Positions 44,217 to 53,099 are shown, counted from the stretch's first letter. The stretch is DNA of 53,998 bases from Candidatus Dadabacteria bacterium (GCA_009837205.1 VXTZ01000005.1:1-53998), one strand, 5' to 3'. Notes: a model not told the origin generated them from the sequence alone. Program-made: numbers and translations.

Positions 44217-45926
44217 TCAGTCAAGGGCCTTGAGCTTTTCGTTCAGGATGTCCCCGAGCTTGGAGGAACTTTCCTGCTGGGAAGACGCGAAGTCTCTCAT
44301 CGTGTCTTTTTCCTGCTTCTTCTCAAGCCTTCTGCGGCTGAGATTCACCTGATGCTTGGGCTTGTTAAAACCCGTGACGAGACCGCTTATCTCGTCTCCA
44401 ACCTTAATGGATTCCTTGCTGAACTCATCGTCCTGAAATTCGCGGATGGCGTAAAATCCCGTTACGTCGTCGGCAAGCGCCACGGTGACGCCGCTCTCGA
44501 GAATTTCCTCTATCTTGGAGGTGACCACGGTTTCGTTCACCTTGTAGTCCCGAAGCACCTTGTTCCACGGGTCCGGGGTGAGCTGCTTGACTCCAAGCCC
44601 GATTTTTCTCTGCCTCGGGATGACATTCAGCACAATAAGCTCTATTTCCTTTCCCAGGTCTTCGCTTGAGAAAACCTCAAGGGGGCTGATTTCCCCCTCC
44701 CACTTCAGATTTTCCGGACGCACGAGCCCGACCATGTCCGGGGCAACTTCGACAAAAACCCCGAGTTCCGTAACGTTTCTTATGGTTCCGCTAACCCTTG
44801 TGTTAGGAGGATTGTTCCGCTTGAACTCATCCCATGGGTTTTCCTGTATCTGCTTGAGGCTCAGCGAAATTCTTCTTTCCTTCGGCTTTACTCCCAGAAC
44901 CGCGACTTCTATCTCGCTTCCGACTGAAACTACTTCACTTGGATGACGGAAATTCTTAACCCAGGAAAGTTCGCTTACGTGCACAAGCCCCTCTATCCCG
45001 GGTTCAAGCTCGACGAACACGCCGAATTCTGCCGCGAAGACTACCTTGCCCTTGACTCTGTCGCCGATTCGGTATCTTTCCTGTATGCTCTCCCACGGAT
45101 CCTCGGTGGTCTGTTTCACCCCGAGAGTTATTTTCCCGTTTTCGATCTCAAGGCGAAGAATCTTGACCTGGATGTCCTCGCCTTCTTTGAGGACATCCCC
45201 CGGATGCCTTACCCTCCCCCAGGAAAGCTCTCCTATCGGGACAAAACCCTCTATGCCCCCTATATCCACGAAAGCCCCGGCGTCAATTATCTTCACCACG
45301 TTTCCGGAAACAGTCTGGTCTTCCGATATAGTGGCAAGCGTCTCCTTCTTCTTCTCCTCCCTCTCTTCTTCGAGAATCGCCCTTCTCGACACCACTATAC
45401 CGTTGTCGTTGTTCTGAATAATGCGGGTTTCGATCGTCTGTCCTACCATCTCGTCAAAATCCGCAACCGGTCGCAGGCCGACTTGGGAACCGGGAAGAAA
45501 TACCTTGAAGGGGGTATGCCGCCCTATATCGCAGTTAAAACCACCCTTAACTCTGTTTAGAATCTTAGTGACGACCGGTTCTTTGTTCTTGAACTTCTCC
45601 TCGATCGCCCTTTTTTCTCTGATCTGGTCTGCTTTTTGTTTGGAAGCCCTGACGGTGTTCGGATTAGGTCTTTCGACCAGAACCTCTATCTCCGAGCCCA
45701 CCGAGACTTCATATTCGCCGTCTTTGTTTAGAAATTGGTTTATGGGAACTATGCACTCGAACTTAAACCCGAGGTCTATGAAAACAGCATCAGAATCAAC
45801 CCTTATGACCCTTCCTTTCGCTATTTCCCCGTTCTCGGGCTCGCTCAAGCGCGATTCCATACTTTCATCAAGTAACTCCTCAAAGCTTTTCTCATTAGAA
45901 TCCGTAACACCATTATCCTGAGTCAT
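44217..45926 (-). CDS. rpsA: 30S ribosomal protein S1
   Basis: S1 binds mRNA on the small ribosomal subunit. The 569-residue product carries six S1 RNA-binding repeats (about one per 85 residues), recognisable by repeated G-x-F-V-D/E-x-G and H-V-S-E-L-S-W-type segments. The last two repeats are more divergent, as is normal. It lies between cmk and sppA, the common bacterial arrangement. A SPA-like candidate promoter is possible in the 99-nt gap after cmk, with TAGACA and TTTATT 18 bp apart, but this is weak. Confidence 0.97.
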   Translation of the reverse strand: MTQDNGVTDSNEKSFEELLDESMESRLSEPENGEIAKGRVIRVDSDAVFIDLGFKFECIVPINQFLNKDGEYEVSVGSEIEVLVERPNPNTVRASKQKADQIREKRAIEEKFKNKEPVVTKILNRVKGGFNCDIGRHTPFKVFLPGSQVGLRPVADFDEMVGQTIETRIIQNNDNGIVVSRRAILEEEREEKKKETLATISEDQTVSGNVVKIIDAGAFVDIGGIEGFVPIGELSWGRVRHPGDVLKEGEDIQVKILRLEIENGKITLGVKQTTEDPWESIQERYRIGDRVKGKVVFAAEFGVFVELEPGIEGLVHVSELSWVKNFRHPSEVVSVGSEIEVAVLGVKPKERRISLSLKQIQENPWDEFKRNNPPNTRVSGTIRNVTELGVFVEVAPDMVGLVRPENLKWEGEISPLEVFSSEDLGKEIELIVLNVIPRQRKIGLGVKQLTPDPWNKVLRDYKVNETVVTSKIEEILESGVTVALADDVTGFYAIREFQDDEFSKESIKVGDEISGLVTGFNKPKHQVNLSRRRLEKKQEKDTMRDFASSQQESSSKLGDILNEKLKALD

Positions 45927-46025
45927 TTTGTTTAGCCGCCTTTGCCATCAGTCTTTTACTAATAAAGGCAAGGTTACATGAAAACTGTCTAAAATGAAAA
46001 GAGCGCTAGGGAAGAAAAATTGTTT

Positions 46026-46700
46026 TCAATCGCCGCGGAAAGAGATATCTTTTGTGCGAAGAAATATCGCCGCAATCACATCTTCGGCGCTCATTCGGGT
46101 CGTATCTATCACCACGGCGTCCTGGGCGGGACGAAGTGGGTTCTCCGCGCGAAGCGTGTCACGACGGTCCCTTCTGCGAAGCTCGTCTTCGACATCTGAG
46201 AGGGGAATATCTCCCCGTTTACTTTGAAGGAATCTCCTTTTCGCTCTCTCGGCGACCGTAGCGTCGAGGTAGAATTTATACCTTGCCCCGGGAAAAACAT
46301 AGGTTCCCATATCTCTTCCCTCGGCAACTATGTTTTCCCCTTCCCCGATCTTTCTCTGAATGCCGATGAGAAATTCCCTTACTTCGGCAAGCTCCGCGAG
46401 TTCGGAGGAAAGGGAAGAGATCTTCTCCGTCCTTATAAGTTTCGAGACGTTGCGCCCGTCAAGGAAAACAAGGCCCTCCGGAGAGAATTCCACCATAGTT
46501 CCGGAAAGAAGCCGCGAGAGTGAAGCGGGATCGTTGGGGTCAACTTCCGCCTCGCTTACCTTAAGCGCCACGGCCCTGTACATGGCGCCCGTGTCAAGAC
46601 ACGAAAAACCGAGCAGGTCGGCAACTCGTCTGGCAACGGTGCTTTTCCCCACTCCCGAAGGTCCGTCTATGGTAACGATATTGTCGCCGTCTCGTTTCAT
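46026..46700 (-). CDS. cmk: cytidylate kinase
   Basis: Cmk phosphorylates CMP and dCMP. The 224-residue product has the P-loop GPSGVGKST (13-21), the CMP-binding LDTGAMYRA, and AEGRDMGTYVFP with the TERAKRR-type lid following. Its ATG overlaps the aroA stop (ATGA). It precedes rpsA, as in many bacteria. Confidence 0.96.
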   Translation of the reverse strand: MKRDGDNIVTIDGPSGVGKSTVARRVADLLGFSCLDTGAMYRAVALKVSEAEVDPNDPASLSRLLSGTMVEFSPEGLVFLDGRNVSKLIRTEKISSLSSELAELAEVREFLIGIQRKIGEGENIVAEGRDMGTYVFPGARYKFYLDATVAERAKRRFLQSKRGDIPLSDVEDELRRRDRRDTLRAENPLRPAQDAVVIDTTRMSAEDVIAAIFLRTKDISFRGD

Positions 46701-47986
46701 TTGGAATCTAAAAGAGCCTCGAAAAGCGGGAAGAATTCAGGAAATGAAATGGAAACGCATCCGGCGTCCCCGATCACCGTCTCCCCTCGGGCCCGCGTGG
46801 CAGCGACGGCAAGAGACATGGCGACCCGGTGGTCTCCGCGGCTCTTGCACCGGGCTCCGCGAAGCTCACCCGTGCCGTTTATAATCATGCCGTCCGGTGT
46901 TTCGCTTATGTCCGCGCCAAGTTTCGAAAGCTCCCCCGTCATGGCGCTTATCCTGTCGGTTTCCTTCACCCGAAGCTCCCCCGCGCCGCTTATCACCGTT
47001 TCGCCCTCGGCAAAACACGCAGCCACGGAAATAACGGGAAGCTCGTCTATGGCCCGCGACACCGACTCTCCCTCTATGCGCACGGCGCGAAGCGCACCGT
47101 GGCGGGCAATTAGATCCCCTACCGGTTCCCCGCAGCACTGGCGGCGGTTCTCAATCGAGATGTCGGCCCCCATTTCCCACAGGATATCAAGCACCCCGGT
47201 TCTAAGCGGGTTAAGTCCGACGTTTTTCACCATGATTTCCGATCCCGGGTTTAGAAGCGCGGCGACGATAAAAAAAGCCGCCGATGAGATGTCCGAGGGG
47301 ATTTCAAGCTCGGTTCCCGGAAACTCCACTCCCTGGCTTACCGAGACACATGTTCCGCTTATCTGCACCGGAACTCCAAAGTAGCGCAGCATCCTTTCGG
47401 TGTGGTCCCGGGTTCTTTCGAGTTCTGTCACGCTCGTCCTTCCCGCAGCATAGAGTCCCGCGAGCAGAATCGTGGATTTTACCTGCGCGCTTGCCACTGG
47501 AGATCTGTAATCTATTCCCTGAAGTTCCGAGCCTGTTATGTGAAGCGGAAGGACTTCCCCCTCCCCCGATATCCTGGCCCCCATGCTGCGAAGCGGGACA
47601 GTCACTCTGGACATGGGACGGCGGCGCAGGGAAGCATCCCCGGTAATGGTCGAGGGGAAGCTCTGGGCACTTAGAACTCCCGTGAGCAGCCTGGCGGTGG
47701 TTCCTGAATTTTCAGCGTCTATAGTCTTGCGGGGCTCCTTGAGGCCGAAAAGCCCCCTTCCCGCAATTTCCACTCCTCCCGCGCCTACTTCAACCTCGAT
47801 CCCCATGCTTCTAAAAGCGTTCGCCGTAGCAAGGGTATCTTGGGAAGCGAGAAACCCGCTTGCCCTGGTCTTTCCCCGCGCAAGCGAGCCTAGAATGATC
47901 GCTCTGTGGGAAATGGATTTATCGCCGGGAGGGGTTATCTCTCCGGCAAGCGTGCGGGGTTTTTCCTTGAGTATGAAATCGGACAT
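46697..47986 (-). CDS. aroA: 3-phosphoshikimate 1-carboxyvinyltransferase (EPSP synthase)
   Basis: AroA makes EPSP in the shikimate pathway. The 429-residue product (from the ATG at 47986, MSDFILKE) has PPGDKSISHRA with the catalytic lysine near residue 20, ENSGTTARL, SAQVKSTILLAGLYA and the C-terminal GDHRVAMSLA. The frame is open to 48025, but the extra residues are not family-like. The Gly of the glyphosate loop is followed by TT-A as in standard class II-like enzymes, though class assignment needs alignment. A TATAAT box lies about 13 nt before the ATG. Confidence 0.95.
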   Translation of the reverse strand: MSDFILKEKPRTLAGEITPPGDKSISHRAIILGSLARGKTRASGFLASQDTLATANAFRSMGIEVEVGAGGVEIAGRGLFGLKEPRKTIDAENSGTTARLLTGVLSAQSFPSTITGDASLRRRPMSRVTVPLRSMGARISGEGEVLPLHITGSELQGIDYRSPVASAQVKSTILLAGLYAAGRTSVTELERTRDHTERMLRYFGVPVQISGTCVSVSQGVEFPGTELEIPSDISSAAFFIVAALLNPGSEIMVKNVGLNPLRTGVLDILWEMGADISIENRRQCCGEPVGDLIARHGALRAVRIEGESVSRAIDELPVISVAACFAEGETVISGAGELRVKETDRISAMTGELSKLGADISETPDGMIINGTGELRGARCKSRGDHRVAMSLAVAATRARGETVIGDAGCVSISFPEFFPLFEALLDSK

Positions 47987-48014
47987 CTTCTGACTGAGAA
48001 TTATATACCTAACT

Positions 48015-48061
48015 CGGTAAAACAATATATAATATTTACCGTAAGGCGCAGTCTTTTACCG
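48015..48061. promoter_or_regulatory. operator-like repeats between aroA and the DUF2237 gene
   Basis: CGGTAAA (48015-48021) and its inverted copy TTTACCG (48035-48041) flank a TATAAT box (48028-48033). A third copy, TTTACCG (48055-48061), lies exactly 20 bp further on. The position between divergent genes, around a -10 box, and the two-helical-turn spacing suggest a repressor site. Confidence 0.45.
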
Positions 48062-48071
48062 AAAATACGGG

Positions 48072-48446
48072 ATGAAAACGGAAGAGAAAAACATATTCGG
48101 CGAAGAGTTAAAAGAATGTAGCACGGATCCGATGACCGGATTTTTCAGGGATGGCTGCTGCAGAGCGGCAGTCGAGGATGTGGGGCTTCATCTGGTCTGC
48201 GCGGAGATGACGGAGGAATTTCTCGAATTTTCGAGATCCAGGGGAAACGACCTCATAACCCCCCGCCCCGAGTTCGGTTTTGATGGGCTGAAACCCGGAG
48301 ACAGGTGGTGTCTTTGCGCGCTTCGCTGGAAAGAAGCACTTGACGGTGGTGTGGCTCCCCCGGTTTTTCTTCAGTCGACCCATGAATCGGTGCTCAAAAT
48401 CATAGATCTCTCAGATCTTAAAAAATACGCCGCCGACATATCCTGA
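48072..48446 (+). CDS. DUF2237 family protein
   Basis: A 124-residue protein of the DUF2237 family. Family landmarks are NIFGEELKECSTDPMTGFFRDGCC at the N terminus (CS-x-D-P-x-T-G-F-x-R-x-G-x-C), VCAEMTEEFLEFSRSRGNDL, and the metal-like CLCALRW segment with APPVFLQSTHESVL at the end. The conserved cysteines hint at metal or redox binding, but no function is established for the family. It is divergent from aroA and 38 nt upstream of apgM. Confidence 0.93.
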   Translation: MKTEEKNIFGEELKECSTDPMTGFFRDGCCRAAVEDVGLHLVCAEMTEEFLEFSRSRGNDLITPRPEFGFDGLKPGDRWCLCALRWKEALDGGVAPPVFLQSTHESVLKIIDLSDLKKYAADIS

Positions 48447-48469
48447 GCCTTGATTCCCCTGAATTTGCG

Positions 48470-48475
48470 TATAAT
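48470..48475 (+). promoter_or_regulatory. -10 box directly before apgM
   Basis: A consensus TATAAT ends 9 nt before the GTG at 48485, within the space after the DUF2237 gene. The -35 element is poor (CCTTGA at 16 bp). No ribosome site precedes the GTG, so a leaderless internal transcript is plausible. Confidence 0.4.
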
Positions 48476-48484
48476 CTTCGTTCT

Positions 48485-49696
48485 GTGAAATACCTTGTCC
48501 TCCAAGGCGACGGCATGCCCGACCACAAGCTCCCCGAGCTTGAGGGAAGGACTCCGCTTGAGGTCGCAAACACCCCGAATCTTGATGCAATAGCGAAGCG
48601 GGCGGAGATTTTCGGGATCGCGAAGACCATTCCCGACCCGCTCCCTCCCGGAAGCGACGTGGGAAACCTCGCGGTGCTGGGCTATGACCCGACGAAATAC
48701 TACACGGGAAGATCCCCGCTTGAAGCCGCGAGCATAGGGATTTCGCTCGGGGAGACGGACGTTACGGTGCGATGCAATCTTGTAACTCTCGCGGAGAGAA
48801 ACGGCCGGACGGTCATGGAGGACTACAGCGCCGGGCACATAACCGACGATGATGCGGCCGGGATCATCGAGGATCTAAAAAAAGAGTTCGACGGGGAGGA
48901 GTTCTCCCTAAGCCAGGGGGTAAGCTACAGGCATCTTCTGCTCTGGCGCGGAGGAAACAGCGGTATTCAAACGACTCCACCTCATGACATTTCCGGAAAG
49001 GAAATCGCTCCCTGGCTTCCTTCGGGAGACGGGGCGGAAAAACTCCTGAACCTCATGGAGAGATCCCGGAGGATACTTAAAGACCATCCCGTGAACGCAA
49101 AAAGAAGAGCCGAAGGGAAAAACACCGCAGACTCCATATGGCTCTGGGGCGAGGGGACAAAACCCGACATGCCGTCCCTTCAGGAGCTTTACGGAATCAC
49201 CGGGTCAGTGGTATCGGCGGTCGACCTCGTAAAAGGGATAGGAATATTCGCCGCGATGGAAGTAATCGAGGTTCCGGGAGCGACCGGGTACCTCGACACC
49301 AACTACGCGGGAAAGGTGAGCGGCGCTATTGAGTCGCTGCAACGCGTGGACCTCGCAATGATCCACATAGAGGCAACGGACGAAACGGGTCATGTCGGAG
49401 ACGCGAGCCTTAAGATACAGGCGATCGAGGATTTTGACCAAAAGGTAGTGGGGCCTGCACTCGCGGGGATGGAGCAGTTCGGCGAATACAGGGTGCTGGT
49501 GCTCTCAGACCATCCCACCCCCATAGACCTCAGGACCCACTCGAACGAACCCGTCCCATTTGCCATACTTGATTCCGCGAACCGCTCGGTAAAGCATGAC
49601 TCTCTTGTTTATACCGAGGACTGCGCCGCGGCAAGCGGAGTCTATGTAAAAGAAGGCTGGAAGCTATTGGGAACGCTTGTCGCCAGACAGGAATAA
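48485..49696 (+). CDS. apgM: 2,3-bisphosphoglycerate-independent phosphoglycerate mutase, archaeal (ApgM) type
   Basis: This enzyme interconverts 3- and 2-phosphoglycerate. The 403-residue product belongs to the ApgM (COG3635) group of the alkaline-phosphatase superfamily: GDGMPD near the N terminus for metal binding, PPGSDVGNLAVLGYDP with the serine expected to carry phosphate, HIEATDETGHVGD, and SDHPTPIDLRTHSNEPVP with metal His and Asp. Bacterial ApgM proteins are sometimes annotated as homoserine kinase-like; sequence alone cannot exclude this. It starts at a GTG. It converges with the outer-membrane barrel gene, 6 nt apart. Confidence 0.93.
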   Translation: MKYLVLQGDGMPDHKLPELEGRTPLEVANTPNLDAIAKRAEIFGIAKTIPDPLPPGSDVGNLAVLGYDPTKYYTGRSPLEAASIGISLGETDVTVRCNLVTLAERNGRTVMEDYSAGHITDDDAAGIIEDLKKEFDGEEFSLSQGVSYRHLLLWRGGNSGIQTTPPHDISGKEIAPWLPSGDGAEKLLNLMERSRRILKDHPVNAKRRAEGKNTADSIWLWGEGTKPDMPSLQELYGITGSVVSAVDLVKGIGIFAAMEVIEVPGATGYLDTNYAGKVSGAIESLQRVDLAMIHIEATDETGHVGDASLKIQAIEDFDQKVVGPALAGMEQFGEYRVLVLSDHPTPIDLRTHSNEPVPFAILDSANRSVKHDSLVYTEDCAAASGVYVKEGWKLLGTLVARQE

Positions 49697-49702
49697 AGTG
49701 CC

Positions 49703-50611
49703 TCAGAGGTAATACTTGAGCCCGACCGTGAAGGTCCAGCTGTCTGTGTCACCCACTTCGAAATCGGTCGTAAGCGGCGTAACGCCGTCGGCGCGTATGG
49801 GTTCGTGGCCTCTGACCCGCTTCCAAGACAGGTCGTCGCGGTCAAAATCGCTAAGGCGCGTCCAGCGGGCCTTGGCGCCGACTGAAAGATCGTCGCTGAG
49901 CGCGTAGTCGACTCCGCCCACAACCTGAAAGCCGAACCTGGTTTTTCCCAGCTCTGTATCTATGTCGCTGACCGTGCCCGCCGCGGCCATCTGCCACGGT
50001 TCCGTGCCCAGATCGCTTCTGCGCAAAAATCTGGCAGAGTAACGCATTTCCGTCGAACCCACACCTATACCGCCCCCGATATAAGGCGTAAAGGGCGAGT
50101 CGTTGCGCAGGTCGTAGTAGGCGTTCAGGAAGAAATGATGAGCGCTGAGGTCATACACGCGTTCTGAAGGAAGATCGTTCTCGTCCCATTCGCTCTCCTT
50201 CTGATCAAACGTTTCGCCGCCGCCGGAACCGAGGCGCGCGAGCCTTCTCTGCGAGCCCTGGCGGCGGTTTAAATACTCCGCCTCAAAACGCAGCCCGTTG
50301 CCGAATGCGTAACCAAGGGTCGCGCCCCCCGCGAAGCCAGCGCCGGGGGCAAACACGTTTGCAATGATAGTTGTCTTTTCGGTGGTGCACTCCGCGTCCA
50401 TCGGTGGAGTCGCACTGGAAGGGTAAAGGAACGAATCGCATCGGGTTGGATGATCAATCAAGGACTGGGAAACGTCCATGTCTCCCGACTTTGAAAAACC
50501 CGCTTCAAGCCCTACATAAAAACCTTCCGCCGCTGCATCCGTCACCGACAAGGTGGCCGCCAAAAGAACCGCCACAAGCCAAAGACACCCGTTGCCCGTA
50601 AAATGTCTCAT
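49703..50611 (-). CDS. outer-membrane beta-barrel protein
   Basis: A 302-residue exported barrel protein of the OmpA/Omp25-like type. The ATG at 50611 (MRHFTG) follows AAGGAG and begins a signal peptide with cleavage after AAA. The mature part shows alternating strands: FYVGLEAGFSKSG at the N terminus, GGATLGYAFGNGLRFEAEY, HHFFLNAYYDLR, PYIGGGIGVGST and a last strand ending KYYL. It has a short cysteine-containing extracellular loop (Cys residues near TRCDSF and AECTTE) that may form a disulfide. Function is unknown. It stands alone. Confidence 0.88.
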   Translation of the reverse strand: MRHFTGNGCLWLVAVLLAATLSVTDAAAEGFYVGLEAGFSKSGDMDVSQSLIDHPTRCDSFLYPSSATPPMDAECTTEKTTIIANVFAPGAGFAGGATLGYAFGNGLRFEAEYLNRRQGSQRRLARLGSGGGETFDQKESEWDENDLPSERVYDLSAHHFFLNAYYDLRNDSPFTPYIGGGIGVGSTEMRYSARFLRRSDLGTEPWQMAAAGTVSDIDTELGKTRFGFQVVGGVDYALSDDLSVGAKARWTRLSDFDRDDLSWKRVRGHEPIRADGVTPLTTDFEVGDTDSWTFTVGLKYYL

Positions 50612-50681
50612 ATATTTTCTCCTTGTATCTCTCAATTCAAGAACCGTTCACGGGCAAAGAATACCCCTGAAGCGAAGGAAA

Positions 50682-51452
50682 CTACGTCTTTTTTACCTCT
50701 TCCCAGATCTCGTCCATCTGCTCCATGGAAAGAGTGCTTATTTCTTTTGCCCCGGTCCGCGCTTTCTCTTCGAACCGGGAGAATCTCTCTATGAACTTCT
50801 CGACGGCCCCATGAGACGTAGTCTCGGCATCGATGTCAAGATGTCTTGCCAGATTCACTACGGAAAAAACAAGATCTCCCCACTCCTCCCGGGATCTGTT
50901 TTTCTCGCCGGTTTCCATCTCCCGCTCAAGCTCAAGCAGTTCCTCCTTTACCTTAGCAAAAACCGAAGAAACGTCGCTCCAGTCAAACCCGGCGCGGGCC
51001 GCCTTCTCGCCAACCCTCTGCGCCCTCATCAAAGAGGGCATGGCTCTCGGTATTTCCTCCAGATCGGACTTCCCTTTTTTCTCCTTGAGCTTCTCGGCGT
51101 TCCAAGTCCTTAAGGCCTCGTCCGCGTCCTTGGCTTTTTTCTCACCGAACACGTGAGGGTGCCTTCTTATGAGTTTGTCGTGGAGTCTCTGGGTAACATC
51201 GCCTATGCCGAATTTCCCCTCTTCGCTTGCTATCTGGGAGATGAAGACAACCTGGAAAAGGAAATCTCCAAGCTCCTCTACAAGTCCGTCCGTATCCCCA
51301 AGCTCTATTGCCTGTATTACCTCGTAGGCCTCTTCGAGAACGTACGCCCGAAGCGACTCGAGCGTCTGCTCCCTGTCCCATGGACAGCCTCCCGGAGCGC
51401 GCAGACGCCTTGCAAGCGAAACTATATCGTCAAAAGTTTTTTCCTCTTTCAT
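50682..51452 (-). CDS. mazG: nucleoside triphosphate pyrophosphohydrolase
   Basis: MazG hydrolyses nucleoside triphosphates to monophosphates and is thought to clear damaged nucleotides and limit (p)ppGpp. The 256-residue product has two MazG domains: the first with CPWDREQTLESLR, EEAYEVIQAIE and EELGDFLFQV, the second with EREMETG and EEWGDLVFSVVNLARHL. The CPWD and EExxE metal motifs are intact. It starts at an ATG close behind AGGAG and lies 15 nt after the M24 peptidase gene, so the pair is one operon. Confidence 0.95.
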   Translation of the reverse strand: MKEEKTFDDIVSLARRLRAPGGCPWDREQTLESLRAYVLEEAYEVIQAIELGDTDGLVEELGDFLFQVVFISQIASEEGKFGIGDVTQRLHDKLIRRHPHVFGEKKAKDADEALRTWNAEKLKEKKGKSDLEEIPRAMPSLMRAQRVGEKAARAGFDWSDVSSVFAKVKEELLELEREMETGEKNRSREEWGDLVFSVVNLARHLDIDAETTSHGAVEKFIERFSRFEEKARTGAKEISTLSMEQMDEIWEEVKKT

Positions 51453-51467
51453 AACTCCTGGGGCACC

Positions 51468-52598
51468 CTAGACCCGAAATTTCTTCGAACACCGGGTCAG
51501 GTTCTGGTTTCCGTCCTGGGTGACCAAGACCACGTCCTCTATCCTGACTCCCCCGAGACGCTCGTAGTAAAGACCAGGTTCTACAGTAACAACATTTCCC
51601 TCCTTAAGAATCTCGTTTCCGGGACCGATTCTCGGCGGCTCATGGATGTCAAGCCCCAGGCCGTGGCCCGTGGAATGTATGAACCCCTCGGGGCTTCCGG
51701 AACCCGAAGCCGTGGTAGGAAACCCCCGTTCCGTGAAAAAATCTATTACCGCGCCGTGCACGTCCTTTGATCTCACGCCGTCTTTTATCATGGAAAGCGC
51801 GATTTTCTGACCGCGCAAAACGGTATCGTACATTCTTAGAAGTTCAGCCGAGGGCTCGCCCTTAACAACCGTCCTCGTCATGTCGCCGAAGTAGCCGTTC
51901 TCCTGGGACCTCGGGAAAATGTCGATCACCACCGGCCACCCGGCCTTAAGAGGCCCTGAGCCCTTCTCGTGGGGCATGGAGCCCTGAACCCCTCCGGCCA
52001 CTATGGTGTTTGAAGCCAGATACCCCCGTTCGGCAAGATAGGAGCTTATGGCGGAACGCACTATCTCGGAGGTAAGGGGCTTGCCGTCGCGGTAAAGCAC
52101 GGAACCCTTCACCACTGAGTCCGATATAATTGAAATAGCAATCCTCATGGCCCATGCCGTAGCGTAAAGCGCCTTTTTTATGAGTGAAACTTCCGCCGGG
52201 GATTTCCTGAGACGCCCGGGAAAAAGAAAATCCGTTTTCGCAGTCCTGACGAAAAAACCGGTTCCCCGAAGCGCGTCGGCATAGGAAACCGGAAAAAATC
52301 TCTGGACAACCAGGCTCCTTACCCCTCTTTCCCTGAGAATTGCCGCGGCCACCTCGGCAATACCGGGCCTTTTTCTCTTGCCACCGCGAATCTTGGCAAC
52401 CCACTCCCCAAGTGAGATGACCCGTTCTACTCTTGCCTCTTTTTTCCCCCGCTCAAGCTCAAGGTCGCTGAGAACCAGTGTTCCTTCACCGTCGTGCTCG
52501 AAAAAGATAACGGGATCCGGAACGAAAAAACCGGTTCTGTGGTAAAGGTCAGAGTTGCGCTCGCTCGAATCGATTATAAGGTAGGCCGTTTTGCTCAC
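51468..52598 (-). CDS. M24 family aminopeptidase (Xaa-Pro peptidase-like)
   Basis: A metallopeptidase of the pita-bread fold. The five metal ligands are present: Asp in VVIDIFP, Asp in GDMTRTVV, His in HSTGHGLG, Glu in VEPGLYY, and Glu in RIEDVVLV. An N-terminal creatinase-like domain precedes it. Length (376 residues) and the HGLGLDIHEPP block fit Xaa-Pro peptidases, but small M24 proteins are often misnamed, so substrate is open. The frame is open to 52646; the GTG at 52598 (MSKTAYL) is chosen because a -10 box lies just before it. It is co-transcribed with mazG. Confidence 0.88.
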   Translation of the reverse strand: MSKTAYLIIDSSERNSDLYHRTGFFVPDPVIFFEHDGEGTLVLSDLELERGKKEARVERVISLGEWVAKIRGGKRKRPGIAEVAAAILRERGVRSLVVQRFFPVSYADALRGTGFFVRTAKTDFLFPGRLRKSPAEVSLIKKALYATAWAMRIAISIISDSVVKGSVLYRDGKPLTSEIVRSAISSYLAERGYLASNTIVAGGVQGSMPHEKGSGPLKAGWPVVIDIFPRSQENGYFGDMTRTVVKGEPSAELLRMYDTVLRGQKIALSMIKDGVRSKDVHGAVIDFFTERGFPTTASGSGSPEGFIHSTGHGLGLDIHEPPRIGPGNEILKEGNVVTVEPGLYYERLGGVRIEDVVLVTQDGNQNLTRCSKKFRV

Positions 52599-52605
52599 GC
52601 CGAAA

Positions 52606-52635
52606 ACTATACAATAAACCTGGGCAGCGGGGCAA
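52606..52635 (-). promoter_or_regulatory. promoter for the M24 peptidase-mazG operon
   Basis: Read leftward: TTGCCC (52630-52635), 18-bp spacer, TATAGT (52606-52611), then 7 nt to the GTG at 52598. There is no ribosome site, so the transcript is predicted to be leaderless. Confidence 0.45.
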
Positions 52636-53099
52636 ACTAGCGCCACTGCTTACCGCTTACGCTTGTTAGCAATAAACTAATTGTCCGGTCTTAGATTTTT
52701 GGTTGCAGGAGGGATCTACGAACCGGACAGAGTTACTGCTTAACTGACTTCTGAACAAATGCTTGACAATGCACATTCATGTTAGTTATACCGACGTACG
52801 TACCTAGACCGACCTGGACACCATCCGTAGATGAGGAAACCACCATCTACGAGGAATTTATGGAAGATGAAGAAAGCTAGCATTGCGTTCTATTGCACAT
52901 ATTGATATAGTGAGGAATGGGCGGTAGTAAAATATGCTAGTAGGCTATCTGACCAGATACTAACATTCACCATTCACCCTTCGCATCTACTGCCCCGTTT
53001 GATATGGGCGATGATAGAAACTTTGCTATTTATTGAGTTCTTTATCCTGTGTTTAGTTGAGGCAATGGTTTTGGCTTACTGTTAATGGAGGTTTTTATT
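52636..53099. other. AT-rich gene-free interval upstream of the lipoprotein gene
   Basis: No convincing gene lies here. TGTCCGGT (52682-52689) and ACCGGACA (52722-52729) form an inverted repeat 32 nt apart. CGTAGATG (52826-52833) and CATCTACG (52844-52851) form an 8-bp hairpin with a 10-nt loop. A 33-codon frame (52779-52880) with an acidic end could be the remnant of a larger gene but lacks a ribosome site. Confidence 0.5.
52763..52792 (+). promoter_or_regulatory. candidate promoter upstream of the lipoprotein gene
   Basis: Consensus TTGACA (52763-52768) and TTATAC (52787-52792) with an 18-bp spacer. If used, it makes a leader of about 300 nt before the lipoprotein start, containing the hairpin at 52826-52851. 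Confidence 0.4.

Noticed and set aside
52779-52880. 33-codon plus-strand frame with an acidic end
   Set aside because: The start overlaps a candidate -10 region and there is no ribosome site; at most a gene remnant.
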